Shown piece after piece: positions 1 through 6,108 of a DNA stretch of 6,108 nucleotides. The notes under the pieces were generated by a model. The model ran no database searches, had not been told where the DNA came from, and was given only the letters and a program-made list of their open reading frames with translations. The position numbers and the translations under genes are program-made. Origin of the DNA: Gammaproteobacteria bacterium (GTDB lineage: Bacteria > Pseudomonadota > Gammaproteobacteria > Acidiferrobacterales > Acidiferrobacteraceae); contig JAPTWT010000021.1 in NCBI GenBank assembly GCA_028064935.1, positions 1-6,108 of the forward strand, written 5' to 3'. Each line of letters opens with the position of its first letter. Position 1 is the first letter of the stretch.

Positions 1-1752
1 CTTTCGCCCGGGACCGATCAGGCGGCCCTGCAGTGGGCTCGCGATGCGAAGGTCGAGTGCTATGGGGTGGTGACCACGAAACAAGAGGTCCCCGCAGGCC
101 GGCCCCCTAAGGACGTCCACATCCTGGCGATAGGAGAGAGTACCGAGGGGGACTCGCCTCACGCACGTTGGGTAGAGGCCGCCGATGATTACAAGCTCCT
201 GAAGGCCGACTGCTTGGTGGCGGTGTGGGATGGGGGTCCTGCCCGGGGCGAGGCCGGAGGCTCTGTGCGTCTCATCGCCGAGGCCTTGCGCCGTCAGATC
301 CCGATCGTTTGGATTGCCCCCCTATCGCCCTCGGCCTCGAGCGTGCGCCTTTCGCAGATCGCGATGGGCCCCGCCGCGGCCTTGGTGGACCCTCTGCGCC
401 CCGAGACCATGCGGCGCCTCTTTGAACCACCCCTAGCCCTCGCAGATCTTGCGCAAGCCCTGACGGCACGGCGCGCCCAGGAGAAACAGGCCGTAGACGC
501 CGATCCCCTAATGAGACTCCTCACCCAGTTTGAGCTTGACCCGGGGGATAGCCGCCCCCTCACGGGTTTTTGGCATTCCCAATTCTTTGCCCTCGTTGTG
601 ATGGGAGGACCATATCGACGGAAGCGCGCTGGGCAACGGCGCCGGAATCCGTGGGCGCGCCGTCGGGGCGGCGCCACGGCCGCGCAGGATCCGGCGGCAG
701 GGAAGACTCGGGATAACGAGCTGTCTTTCGCCCAGATGGACCGGGCCGCCAGCTACACCGCATCCCTTTATCGCGACCGAGTCGTGCTCACCCATCTATT
801 GTCGAGCTTCGCCGTGCTGGGAGCGGTGGCCGGCGCCATCAACTGGCTCCAGCTCGGGGACTTTTTTTGGGGGATGTGGGAGCTTGGCGCGTTAGTGACC
901 GTGGGGCTGATCTTGCGCCGCGACCGGCGCACGGGCGTACCAAGCCGCGATGCTTGGCTATTATCCCGACAGACCGCTGAGCTGCTGCGATTGAGCGGTT
1001 TGCTCTATCCGTATCTTGCCAGTCTTGCCCCCCTGCATCGGCGCCCGTTCCTCGCGGGGGCCCCGGATAACGAGGCAGGCCTGGACGCCGAGGACCAAGA
1101 GGCCGCAGCTTTGGAGCCTTCCCGGACCACCGGTTCCGTTCCGCGGCTTTTTCTCCGCAGTGCCGCGCGCTGGTGGGTCGGACAACGGCTCCGCGAGGCC
1201 AAACCCCCGAGCGCCGCCTCCGGCCCAGACTATTGCCTGAGCGATGCGGTGGCGAGCTTACACGACGCGCTCAAGACCTTTCTCGCCGAGCAAAAGGCCT
1301 ACCACACCAGCGCGGCGCAGAAATACGAGCTCACGCACCACCGTCTGCATCGCGCCACGCAGTCCGTGTATTTCGTGGCTCTGGCCGTGGTGCTTTTGCA
1401 TCTGCTGCGCTTTGTTATCTTAGGGATGGGGCCCGCCACCACGGGCCTGGTCCTCACGGATTTTGCGCACTGGGTCGCTGACCAAGACTGGCTCCTTTTG
1501 TTGACCGCGTTTTTCCCAGCCTTGGCCGCGGCCCTTCATGGCATCATGTCGACCTTGGAGTTCCAGCGCTTGGCGCAGAATTCCACGCGCACGGCGCACC
1601 AGTTGGGCGGGATCCTGGATGATCTCGACCGCGCAGACCTCGACCCTATCGCCCTGCGCGCCCGGGCGGTGTGGGCGATCGAGACCCTGTTTCATGAGCA
1701 TGATCGCTGGGCCGAGCTCATGTCCGTCCAGAACTTAGGCATTCCCGCCTAA
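1..1752 (+). CDS. SLOG-domain protein with C-terminal four-helix membrane region (SLATT/2TM-like), 5' partial
   Basis: The frame is open from base 1, so the true start probably lies outside the window. A GTG at 67 could start a 561-residue product, but the codons before it read LSPGTDQAALQWARDAKVEC, which fits the G-x-D-x-x-A-x-x-W-A segment of a SLOG (Rossmann-like nucleotide-binding) fold and should belong to the protein. A second SLOG signature follows near 208-310: ADCLVAVWDGGPARG, then a small-residue G-G-S turn and the strand IPIVWIA. After a basic linker (about 600-720) come hydrophobic segments near 781-840, 868-915, 1366-1422 and 1489-1545. The sequence around the last two pairs (AEQKAYH, HHRLHR, LEFQRLAQNS) resembles SLOG-associated SLATT/2TM effectors. 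In that family SLOG is thought to sense a nucleotide signal and the membrane part to act as a pore or membrane-disrupting effector; this role is inferred here. The stop is 10 bases before the next gene. Confidence 0.8.
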   Translation, partial: LSPGTDQAALQWARDAKVECYGVVTTKQEVPAGRPPKDVHILAIGESTEGDSPHARWVEAADDYKLLKADCLVAVWDGGPARGEAGGSVRLIAEALRRQIPIVWIAPLSPSASSVRLSQIAMGPAAALVDPLRPETMRRLFEPPLALADLAQALTARRAQEKQAVDADPLMRLLTQFELDPGDSRPLTGFWHSQFFALVVMGGPYRRKRAGQRRRNPWARRRGGATAAQDPAAGKTRDNELSFAQMDRAASYTASLYRDRVVLTHLLSSFAVLGAVAGAINWLQLGDFFWGMWELGALVTVGLILRRDRRTGVPSRDAWLLSRQTAELLRLSGLLYPYLASLAPLHRRPFLAGAPDNEAGLDAEDQEAAALEPSRTTGSVPRLFLRSAARWWVGQRLREAKPPSAASGPDYCLSDAVASLHDALKTFLAEQKAYHTSAAQKYELTHHRLHRATQSVYFVALAVVLLHLLRFVILGMGPATTGLVLTDFAHWVADQDWLLLLTAFFPALAAALHGIMSTLEFQRLAQNSTRTAHQLGGILDDLDRADLDPIALRARAVWAIETLFHEHDRWAELMSVQNLGIPA

Positions 1753-1757
1753 AGGAG
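1752..1757 (+). promoter_or_regulatory. Ribosome binding site of the PGDYG-like gene
   Basis: AAGGAG overlaps the last base of the upstream TAA stop and ends 5 bases before the ATG at 1763. It fixes that start and suggests coupled translation with the SLOG gene. Confidence 0.8.
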
Positions 1758-1762
1758 CGCTC

Positions 1763-2191
1763 ATGCCTTCATGGCCCGACCTCTCCCAAGACCCCGGCGC
1801 CTTTCAGGCCCGCAAACGCCCAATCGCGCTGGCCGTTACCTTTGCCGACGCCCCGGGCACCTTGCTCACCCGGGAAGGGCCCGTGCGCTATGAGGCCGGG
1901 GATGCCCTGCTGACAGGAACCCTGGGTGAACGGTGGCCCATTGGCCGCCACCGCTTCGAGGAGACCTACGAGCCATTGCCGGGCACCGCCTTAGGACAGG
2001 CCGGGAATTACCGCAAACGGCCGCTTGTGATATGGGCGTGGCCGGCCGATCGCGCACTCGATGTGCCCTTGTCGGCCGGCCAAGGTGTCCTGCGCGCGCA
2101 GAGAGGCGATGTGATCGTGCAGTACGCCCCCGGGGACTGGGCGGTGGTGGGGGAGGCGATCTTTGCGGAAACGTATGAGAGGTTGGATTAG
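1763..2191 (+). CDS. Small soluble protein with two PGDYG-like motifs
   Basis: This 142-residue protein starts at an ATG with a well-placed AAGGAG and lies 10 bases after the SLOG-membrane gene, so the two are probably co-transcribed. It has no signal peptide or membrane segment. The same pattern occurs twice: YEAGDALLTG followed by FEETYEPL, near residues 43-72, and YAPGDWAVVGEAIF followed by AETYERL, near residues 121-141. These match the general shape of the PGDYG family (a P/A-G-D-Y/W core, then an E-x-Y tail), a poorly characterised group of small domains. The second copy reads PGDW rather than PGDY, and the first AGDA. The biochemical function is unknown. Its position suggests an accessory, regulator or immunity partner of the membrane protein, but nothing in the sequence proves that. 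It could also be a plain hypothetical protein that shares only the short motif. Confidence 0.75.
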   Translation: MPSWPDLSQDPGAFQARKRPIALAVTFADAPGTLLTREGPVRYEAGDALLTGTLGERWPIGRHRFEETYEPLPGTALGQAGNYRKRPLVIWAWPADRALDVPLSAGQGVLRAQRGDVIVQYAPGDWAVVGEAIFAETYERLD

Positions 2192-2327
2192 GGAGGCGTG
2201 AGAAGCGCGCCTCTGTCTGAATTATGGTCGGCCTTGGTTGCGCAGTCTCGCGCTATGCGGGCCGGTTCGGTACGCGAGCGCTTAGCAAGGACTCTATCTC
2301 GCATCTTATCCGGCCCGCAAACCTTGC
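2192..2327. other. Convergent intergenic gap without a gene
   Basis: These 136 bases separate the ends of two convergent transcription units. I see the hairpin at 2193-2213, a CTCGCG/CGCGAG inverted pair at 2247-2252 and 2273-2278, and one arm of the inverted repeat at 2298-2339. No start codon with a ribosome binding site, tRNA or promoter is convincing here. Confidence 0.6.
2193..2213 (+). terminator. Hairpin just after the PGDYG-like gene, weak terminator candidate
   Basis: GAGGCGTG (2193-2200) pairs with CGCGCCTC (2206-2213) around a 5-base AGAAG loop, giving an 8-bp stem with one G-T pair two bases after the stop codon. The bases that follow (tgtctgaatt) are not a clear T tract, so it may only stabilise the mRNA end. 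Confidence 0.4.
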
Positions 2328-2339
2328 CTATAAGACGAG
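2298..2339. repeat. Imperfect inverted repeat spanning the stop codon of the TIR-Nudix gene
   Basis: CTCG-ca-TCTTAT (2298-2309) is the inverted counterpart of ATAAGA-CGAG (2330-2339), with a 2-base bulge and a 20-base centre. The right arm contains the last base of the stop codon and the last coding bases of the - strand gene. Neither side has a T tract, so it is not a classic intrinsic terminator. It could still fold at the 3' end of either convergent mRNA. Confidence 0.45.
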
Positions 2340-4118
2340 TGTTGGCATGGTCGGGTAGAGTGTTTTGAGCCACCCCTGAGGGTCCTGCGTGGATTCCATA
2401 AACAGCTTGATAAGGCCGGCGCTACTGGGATTACAAGGGACGCACGGGTCGCTCAAGATATGGCGGACCTCCTCGAAGGCGAGAGAGTGTATCCTCTTGG
2501 ATTCGTCGCTGCCGCATTTCCATTTTGCTATTCTTTGGCCCTCCGTCGGGTCGTTCACTAAATAACTCAGGCCAAAAATTCGCGGGTCTTGGACGACTAT
2601 GAGAAACGAAAATTCGGCACGCAGACTCACGAGGTCCGCCACCACGCCGAGGAAGTGAATTGACGTGAGCCCTTGGTCGAGGGACGCAGATATTTGCTGA
2701 AACCCCTCTGAGCCCTCGTGCCCTGCCCGAGCACCCTCCTGGTTCTCACAGGTCATATCAATATCGCCAAATATCTCTTCGAGAAATTCCCGTATCAGGG
2801 CAAGCCGCATGTCGAACTGCTTTTTGATATGTAGTCTGTTTTCGTTTTCGGTGCCATAGATCTCAAAGCCACCCGCAGGAGGAAATTGCCAAAAACCGGG
2901 CGCTGAAGCGACCTTGCCGCTACGCTCCATGGCAAGGATCTGCCAGCCTTTGCTACCCGGCGCATCCCGCGTCACCACCAGTCCTTGCACGCTTATAAGG
3001 GGAAAGAAAGGCTCTTCCGAAGACAGATGCAGCGCACGACGTGGCTCCACTACGCTGTCCAATAAGGATGTGATGGGTCGCAAGACCCTGTCGTACTGGG
3101 GTGCAGGCGTCGCGTCGCGTTCTTGAAACTGCTTGCAGAGGGCAAAACCTAGTACGTGGCTTGTGAGGCAATTCTCTCCGTAGGTACAGAGGCGCGCTTT
3201 GTACTCTGCGACCTGATTGTTGCCGTCAAGAGTAAGGCCTGCCAGCGCGAATCCCCGCATATTCCAGCGCCGTACACGTCTCGTGTAGGACAGCAACTCA
3301 AAATACCTCGCCCGCAGCTCGCCACATTCCCCTGCGAGAACCCAGTCTGGTATGGGAATCTGAGGAGAGGCATTGAGGTCCGGGAGTTCTTGGGGATCTC
3401 GGAACTCGGGCGGCTCGGAGTTGATCTGTTCATGTGCGAATAAAAGATCGGGGCGGGCGGCTCGGTAGCAAACGATAGGGTAGCGCGTATCAGCAATGGA
3501 GGGGAAGAAATCGGGCTGCCGTGCCCCGGCATACATTGGTACGTCGTCCGAGACTTGGGGGCGATACAATTCATATAAATATGCGCATTGCCAGTGGCGA
3601 TAAGCGGCGCTTGTGAGCGTGTCCTCGATCTTTCGCCACTCGCTCGCGGCCTCTGTTTTCGTTGACGAGCAGTCGAGGCGGCTCACCAATTCCTCGATGA
3701 AGGCGTCGAAGTATTTATTGTTATGAATAACAGCGTTCAGATTGGAAACGGGCCGGATGCTCAGAGGAAAGGCCTCCGAGGACAAGTCCAGTTTTTCGTT
3801 CTCTGCCACCAGAATGATGCGCCGCTCAGCACGGATGGCTTCCTCAATTTCTCGTCGGCAGTAGTCTTTTGGATCGGCGTTGCAGCGCTCTAATGATCCC
3901 GAAGTGAGTAAGAGTACAAAATTATGGCAGTTTTGTATTGTAATACGGAGTTTTTCATGAAAATCTTCGCATTGCCTTAAGTCGTCATGGTCAAGAAAAA
4001 TAGAGAAGCCTCTCCCAGCCAATTTCTCCTTTATGAGTCGCGCAAGCGATCCTCCTAGATCGTGACGATAGCTGAGAAAGACGTCGTATCGTATGGGTCT
4101 TGGGCAATGGACAGTCAT
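2328..4118 (-). CDS. TIR domain - Nudix-like domain fusion protein
   Basis: This is a 596-residue protein if it starts at the ATG at 4118; an ATG at 4124 would add two residues. Residues about 10-110 form a TIR domain: the first strand is YDVFLSYRH (11-19), a FLDHDDL acidic turn follows near 42-48, then a VLLLTSGSLERC strand and loop, and DYCRREIEEAI, whose E90 sits where TIR NADases carry the catalytic glutamate. A region of about 160 residues that I do not recognise comes next. From about 372 there is a Nudix-like fold: a strand with GLVVTRD, then PPAGGFEIYG, a loop, and REFLEEIFGD (443-452). The Nudix R-E-x-x-E-E metal-binding core is kept, but an extra residue precedes the G of the box. 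TIR enzymes cleave NAD+; Nudix domains hydrolyse or bind nucleoside diphosphate derivatives such as ADP-ribose. No signal peptide or membrane segment is seen. The gene is AT-richer than its neighbours, which suggests horizontal transfer. Confidence 0.8.
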   Translation of the reverse strand: MTVHCPRPIRYDVFLSYRHDLGGSLARLIKEKLAGRGFSIFLDHDDLRQCEDFHEKLRITIQNCHNFVLLLTSGSLERCNADPKDYCRREIEEAIRAERRIILVAENEKLDLSSEAFPLSIRPVSNLNAVIHNNKYFDAFIEELVSRLDCSSTKTEAASEWRKIEDTLTSAAYRHWQCAYLYELYRPQVSDDVPMYAGARQPDFFPSIADTRYPIVCYRAARPDLLFAHEQINSEPPEFRDPQELPDLNASPQIPIPDWVLAGECGELRARYFELLSYTRRVRRWNMRGFALAGLTLDGNNQVAEYKARLCTYGENCLTSHVLGFALCKQFQERDATPAPQYDRVLRPITSLLDSVVEPRRALHLSSEEPFFPLISVQGLVVTRDAPGSKGWQILAMERSGKVASAPGFWQFPPAGGFEIYGTENENRLHIKKQFDMRLALIREFLEEIFGDIDMTCENQEGARAGHEGSEGFQQISASLDQGLTSIHFLGVVADLVSLRAEFSFLIVVQDPRIFGLSYLVNDPTEGQRIAKWKCGSDESKRIHSLAFEEVRHILSDPCVPCNPSSAGLIKLFMESTQDPQGWLKTLYPTMPTLVL

Positions 4119-4124
4119 GAGCAT

Positions 4125-4274
4125 CTTTGCGTGGTGGACCTGGACGATTATAGCCTTCCTTGCTGCCGACAACGAATAGCCCAGAGGGAACCCCTTCGGG
4201 AACCGGTGACGCTGTGGGCAGGTGTTGTTTTTCGGCATGATTGCACCGACGATGGCAAATTCGGTAGGGACGAC
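4125..4274. other. Junction between the transposase remnant and the TIR gene
   Basis: The - strand frame stays open here, but the encoded residues (VVPTEFAIVGAIMPKNN and onward) resemble neither the usual IS110 C-terminus nor a TIR domain. It is best read as the native upstream region of the TIR gene joined to the broken transposase. It holds the candidate -10 box and two direct copies of GGTTCCC (- strand), at + positions about 4187-4204. Confidence 0.5.
4147..4152 (-). promoter_or_regulatory. Candidate -10 box of the TIR-Nudix gene
   Basis: On the - strand this reads TATAAT, a perfect -10 consensus, 22 bases before the ATG at 4124 and 28 before the ATG at 4118. No good -35 box lies at 16-18 bases; the best match, TTGTCG, is only 14 bases away. 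No strong Shine-Dalgarno is seen before either ATG. The box favours expression of the TIR gene from its own start rather than from the transposase frame. Confidence 0.4.
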
Positions 4275-5367
4275 CCGGAAGGCCTGGGCCGCGCGCTTGG
4301 CCGCGCGCTTGGTCTTGCCGCTCATCACCTTGTCACCTGTGATCTTGGTGCCCGGGCACAGACCTAACCAACTCGTGAAGTGTCCAACCGTGGGAAACCG
4401 GGACATATCCGTACCCGTCTCCGAGAGGACCGCAAGTGCGGTGGTCACGTTGATGCCGTCGATACGAGTGAGGTCCACCCCGCACATTTTGAACAACTGG
4501 GTGCGCAGATCGCCCTTCGGGGCGTTGCGAGCATTGTTGCGCTTTTTGCTCTTGGCGGGTTCGCCGTCATGAGTCTGCAGGCCTTGCAACTGCTGCGCGA
4601 TCTCTCGGTCGCATTCGGCGACTTGTGTGCCGATGAAGTCGAACATCGCGAGGGCCTGCTGAAGGGAAAACACATGCTCAGGGCGCCAATTCCCCCGCAG
4701 GCTCTTGGCGATCTCGTCCCCGCTGGCCCGGATGCGCACGTCTTTCATCAAAGCCAGCACTTGACCATCGCGTTCCCCGGCGACGATGGCGCGCAGGATC
4801 CTCTGGCCCGTCTCCCCCACGACATCGGAGATCACGTTGGCTAACTGAACATTCATCTGCGTGAGGGCCTTTTGCATGTGTTGCACCTGTCGGCCCTGAG
4901 ATTTTCAGGAGCATGCCGCGCTGCCGCCACAGCGCGCGTAGCGCACAGACCGCGTCGGCGGGACGGAAGGCCCCGCGGAGCAGACCATAAGTCATGAGCT
5001 GTTGCAGCCACTGGCAGTCCAGGACGTCGGACTTGCGGCCCGAGACGTTCTTCACGTGGCGGGCATTGACCAGCAGCACCGTAAAACCGCGCGACTCCAG
5101 GAGCTCGAACACGGGGATCCAGTAGACACCAGTGGATTCCATGGCGACCGTGTCCACGCCGCAGGCCTTGAGCCAGTCGGCCAGGGCATGAAGGTCGACT
5201 GTGAAGCTCGGAAACTCGCGTACCGGTTCGTCGTCCCGATCCGGCGGCACCGCGACAAAATGGGAGGCGCTGCCAATGTCGATACCGGCGGCGTTAGGGT
5301 GGGTGATCGTCAGAGCGGCTCGGGATGGGCCCGATTTGGGGCCGACGTTGCGATTGCGTGAGGCCAT
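4275..5367 (-). pseudogene. IS110-family transposase, frameshifted and C-terminally truncated
   Basis: The start at 5367 (MASRNRNVGP) is preceded by GGAG with 6-base spacing. The first 155 residues are the DEDD (RuvC-like) domain of IS110 transposases: D30 in AAGIDIGS, E77 in VAMESTGVYW, and D114 and D117 in RKSDVLDCQWLQ. After GMLLK the frame breaks at an A run (4902-4905); removing one A restores KSQGRQVQHMQKALTQMN and leads into the second frame. That frame carries the coiled-coil region and the C-terminal Tnp domain (CGVDLTRIDGINVTTALAVL, then FTSWLGLCPGTKITG and SGKTKRAAKRAAQAF). Homology ends after AFR at about 4275, so the final segment (commonly LAAQSLH-type) is missing. The position where related enzymes carry the catalytic serine of an S-G motif may read T-G here (KITG), although S-G follows a few residues later. 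These enzymes move DNA using a bridge RNA. With both lesions this copy should be inactive. Confidence 0.85.
4288..4311. repeat. Perfect 12-bp tandem duplication inside the transposase
   Basis: GCCGCGCGCTTG occurs twice in a row (4288-4299 and 4300-4311). It encodes the residues KRAAKRAA near the end of the transposase Tnp domain. Related transposases often read KR-x-A-N-R-A-A here, so it may be natural sequence drift rather than a fresh duplication. Confidence 0.6.
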
Positions 5368-5373
5368 GGCTTG

Positions 5374-5377
5374 CTCC
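5374..5377 (-). promoter_or_regulatory. Ribosome binding site of the transposase
   Basis: GGAG on the - strand ends 6 bases before the ATG at 5367. This favours that start over the ATG at 5379, which overlaps the motif, and over the start at 5406. Confidence 0.6.
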
Positions 5378-5451
5378 ATTATGTAGGGGTGAAGGTGGCG
5401 CCGCATCGGGTACGTCGTCTAGCTCACTCTCTCAAACGGGATATCGGCCCA

Positions 5452-5466
5452 GCGGCTGCGAACCGC
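5452..5466. other. Small hairpin in the non-coding end of the insertion sequence
   Basis: GCGGCT (5452-5457) faces AACCGC (5461-5466) across a 3-base loop, forming a stem with one G-T pair when read on the - strand. It lies upstream of the transposase, where some IS110 elements encode their bridge RNA. One short stem is not enough to call that RNA. Confidence 0.25.
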
Positions 5467-5487
5467 CCGGTCGATTCACCAATGTCG

Positions 5488-6108
5488 ATGACGTCACTTA
5501 AGGACCACGCTCTCCTGCGGGCAATAAGCACCATTGGTCTATCGGTCTTCCGCGGCGCCACTTTCCACTCTGCCACAAAACGGCGCCCCCGTGTTTCTTC
5601 GGCGCGATTTGCGGCACCCAGGGCCGATTACTGCGCTCTCCTCATACCATTCATCTATATCTCGCCCTCCTCTCCCATTTGTTTACTGTGGCCCGCAAAC
5701 AATGGGGCATGGAGGGGCTAAGTAATCCTGCGGAGTTGGTTCAGAAGCCCCGCCTACCCCCCGGCCGCGACCGGCGCCTTCGGGGCGACGAACAGACTCG
5801 ACTTCTTGCGGCCGCCCAAGCCTACGGCGGCGAGATCGGCGCGATCATCACCTGGGCCATCGAGACCGCTATGCGCCGCGGGGAGATCGCGGCTATGCGC
5901 TGGGAGCACCTGGACGCCGAAGCTCGGGTGCTGCTTCTCCCGGAGACCAAGAACGGGACGGCCCGTAGGGTGCCACTTTCCAGTATGGCGCTGATGGTTC
6001 TGGCTACGCTTCCCCGACGCCCGGACGGGCGTGTGTGGGGAATGCGCCCGGAGTCGATGTCGCAGGCCCTTGAACGAGTCTGTAAGGGAGCCGGAAATGA
6101 AGAGAACC
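5488..6108 (+). pseudogene. Tyrosine recombinase (phage-type integrase), broken 5' half, 3' partial
   Basis: From about 5640 to the window edge one frame is open and integrase-like. HTIHLYLALLSHLFTVARKQ (5643-5702) and the following W-G-M-E-G-L match the end of the SAM-like core-binding domain. GRDRRL and a D-E-x-x-x-L-L helix start the catalytic domain. ETAMRRGEIAAMRWEHL carries the first catalytic arginine (codon at 5874-5876), and TKNGTARRVPLS carries the lysine of the beta-hairpin. The later H-x-x-R, H/W and tyrosine lie beyond the window. Upstream, this frame meets a stop at 5499-5501 and lacks homology, while another frame (5488 to about 5600) reads LKDHALLRAISTI and RGATFHSATKRR, similar to the core-binding domain of such integrases. 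The 5' half therefore carries at least one frameshift, and the N-terminus is missing where the insertion sequence begins. An ATG at 5709 could start only a truncated protein. Integrases of this type catalyse site-specific integration of islands and prophages. Confidence 0.75.

Larger units (their letters stand above)
4275..5470 (-). mobile_element. Remnant of an IS110-family insertion sequence
   Basis: The element comprises the broken transposase and the non-coding stretch upstream of its start (5368 to about 5470). The outer left end is uncertain: it lies somewhere before about 5488, where integrase-like residues begin on the + strand. The right end is lost in the fusion with the TIR gene's upstream region. 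IS110 elements normally lack long terminal inverted repeats and target duplications, so the ends cannot be fixed by eye. Confidence 0.6.

Noticed and set aside
294..795. Several - strand frames of 67 to 127 codons under the SLOG gene
   Set aside because: They are rich in Arg, Ala, Gly and Pro, as expected for the complement of GC-rich coding sequence, and lack plausible starts.
2221..2290. tRNA-like stems in the convergent gap
   Set aside because: The GGTTCGGTAC stretch suggested a T arm, but no acceptor stem or anticodon arm can be built around it.
3149..3574. - strand frame of 141 codons inside the TIR-Nudix gene
   Set aside because: It overlaps the unassigned middle region in another frame with no recognisable motif. 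The main frame is continuous across it, so no frameshift is needed.
4380..4844. + strand frame of 154 codons
   Set aside because: It lies antisense to the clearly homologous transposase frame, has no domain and no ribosome binding site, and is a shadow of GC-rich coding DNA.
5002..5361. + strand frame of 119 codons
   Set aside because: It is antisense to the DEDD domain of the transposase, and its residues show no family pattern.
5371..5721. + strand 116-codon frame as an intact gene
   Set aside because: It begins inside the insertion-sequence remnant, and only its middle part resembles an integrase. It is better read as one frame of the broken integrase.
1..6108. CRISPR array, riboswitch or rRNA
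   Set aside because: No regularly spaced repeats, conserved rRNA segments or riboswitch cores were seen on either strand.

Overview
The window is about 6.1 kb of GC-rich DNA, most likely from a proteobacterium; this is a loose inference from base composition, Shine-Dalgarno sequences and the types of transposase and integrase. It looks like part of a mobile, defence-type accessory island: two or three genes of conflict or nucleotide-signalling families lie beside a decayed insertion sequence and a broken integrase.

Left part (1-2191, + strand): a SLOG-domain protein with a C-terminal four-helix membrane region of the SLATT/2TM kind, cut by the left edge of the window. Ten bases later, behind a good ribosome binding site, comes a small protein with two copies of a PGDYG-like motif. 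The two genes look like an operon. A 136-bp convergent gap (2192-2327) follows, with two inverted repeats and no gene.

Middle (2328-4118, - strand): a visibly AT-richer gene for a 596-residue protein with an N-terminal TIR domain and a C-terminal Nudix-like domain that keeps the R-E-x-x-E-E core. Its reading frame runs back, by chance, into the remains of an IS110-family transposase, giving a hybrid open frame of 852 codons (2328-4886). The TIR start at 4118 or 4124, with a consensus TATAAT box just upstream, is the more credible gene start.

Right part (4275-6108): an IS110-family transposase on the - strand, inactivated by a 1-base frameshift in an A run and by loss of its C-terminus where it meets the TIR gene's upstream region. 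Beyond its left end is the broken 5' half, then the open catalytic half, of a tyrosine recombinase on the + strand that continues past the window edge. The insertion sequence seems to have inserted into or beside the integrase, and a deletion then joined it to the TIR gene.

Working idea (inference): TIR enzymes consume NAD+ and make ADP-ribose-type signals, Nudix domains bind or hydrolyse ADP-ribose-type molecules, and SLOG domains sense them, as in Thoeris. The TIR-Nudix protein and the SLOG-membrane protein could therefore be the signalling and membrane-effector arms of one system. Their convergent orientation means that this is not shown by operon structure.
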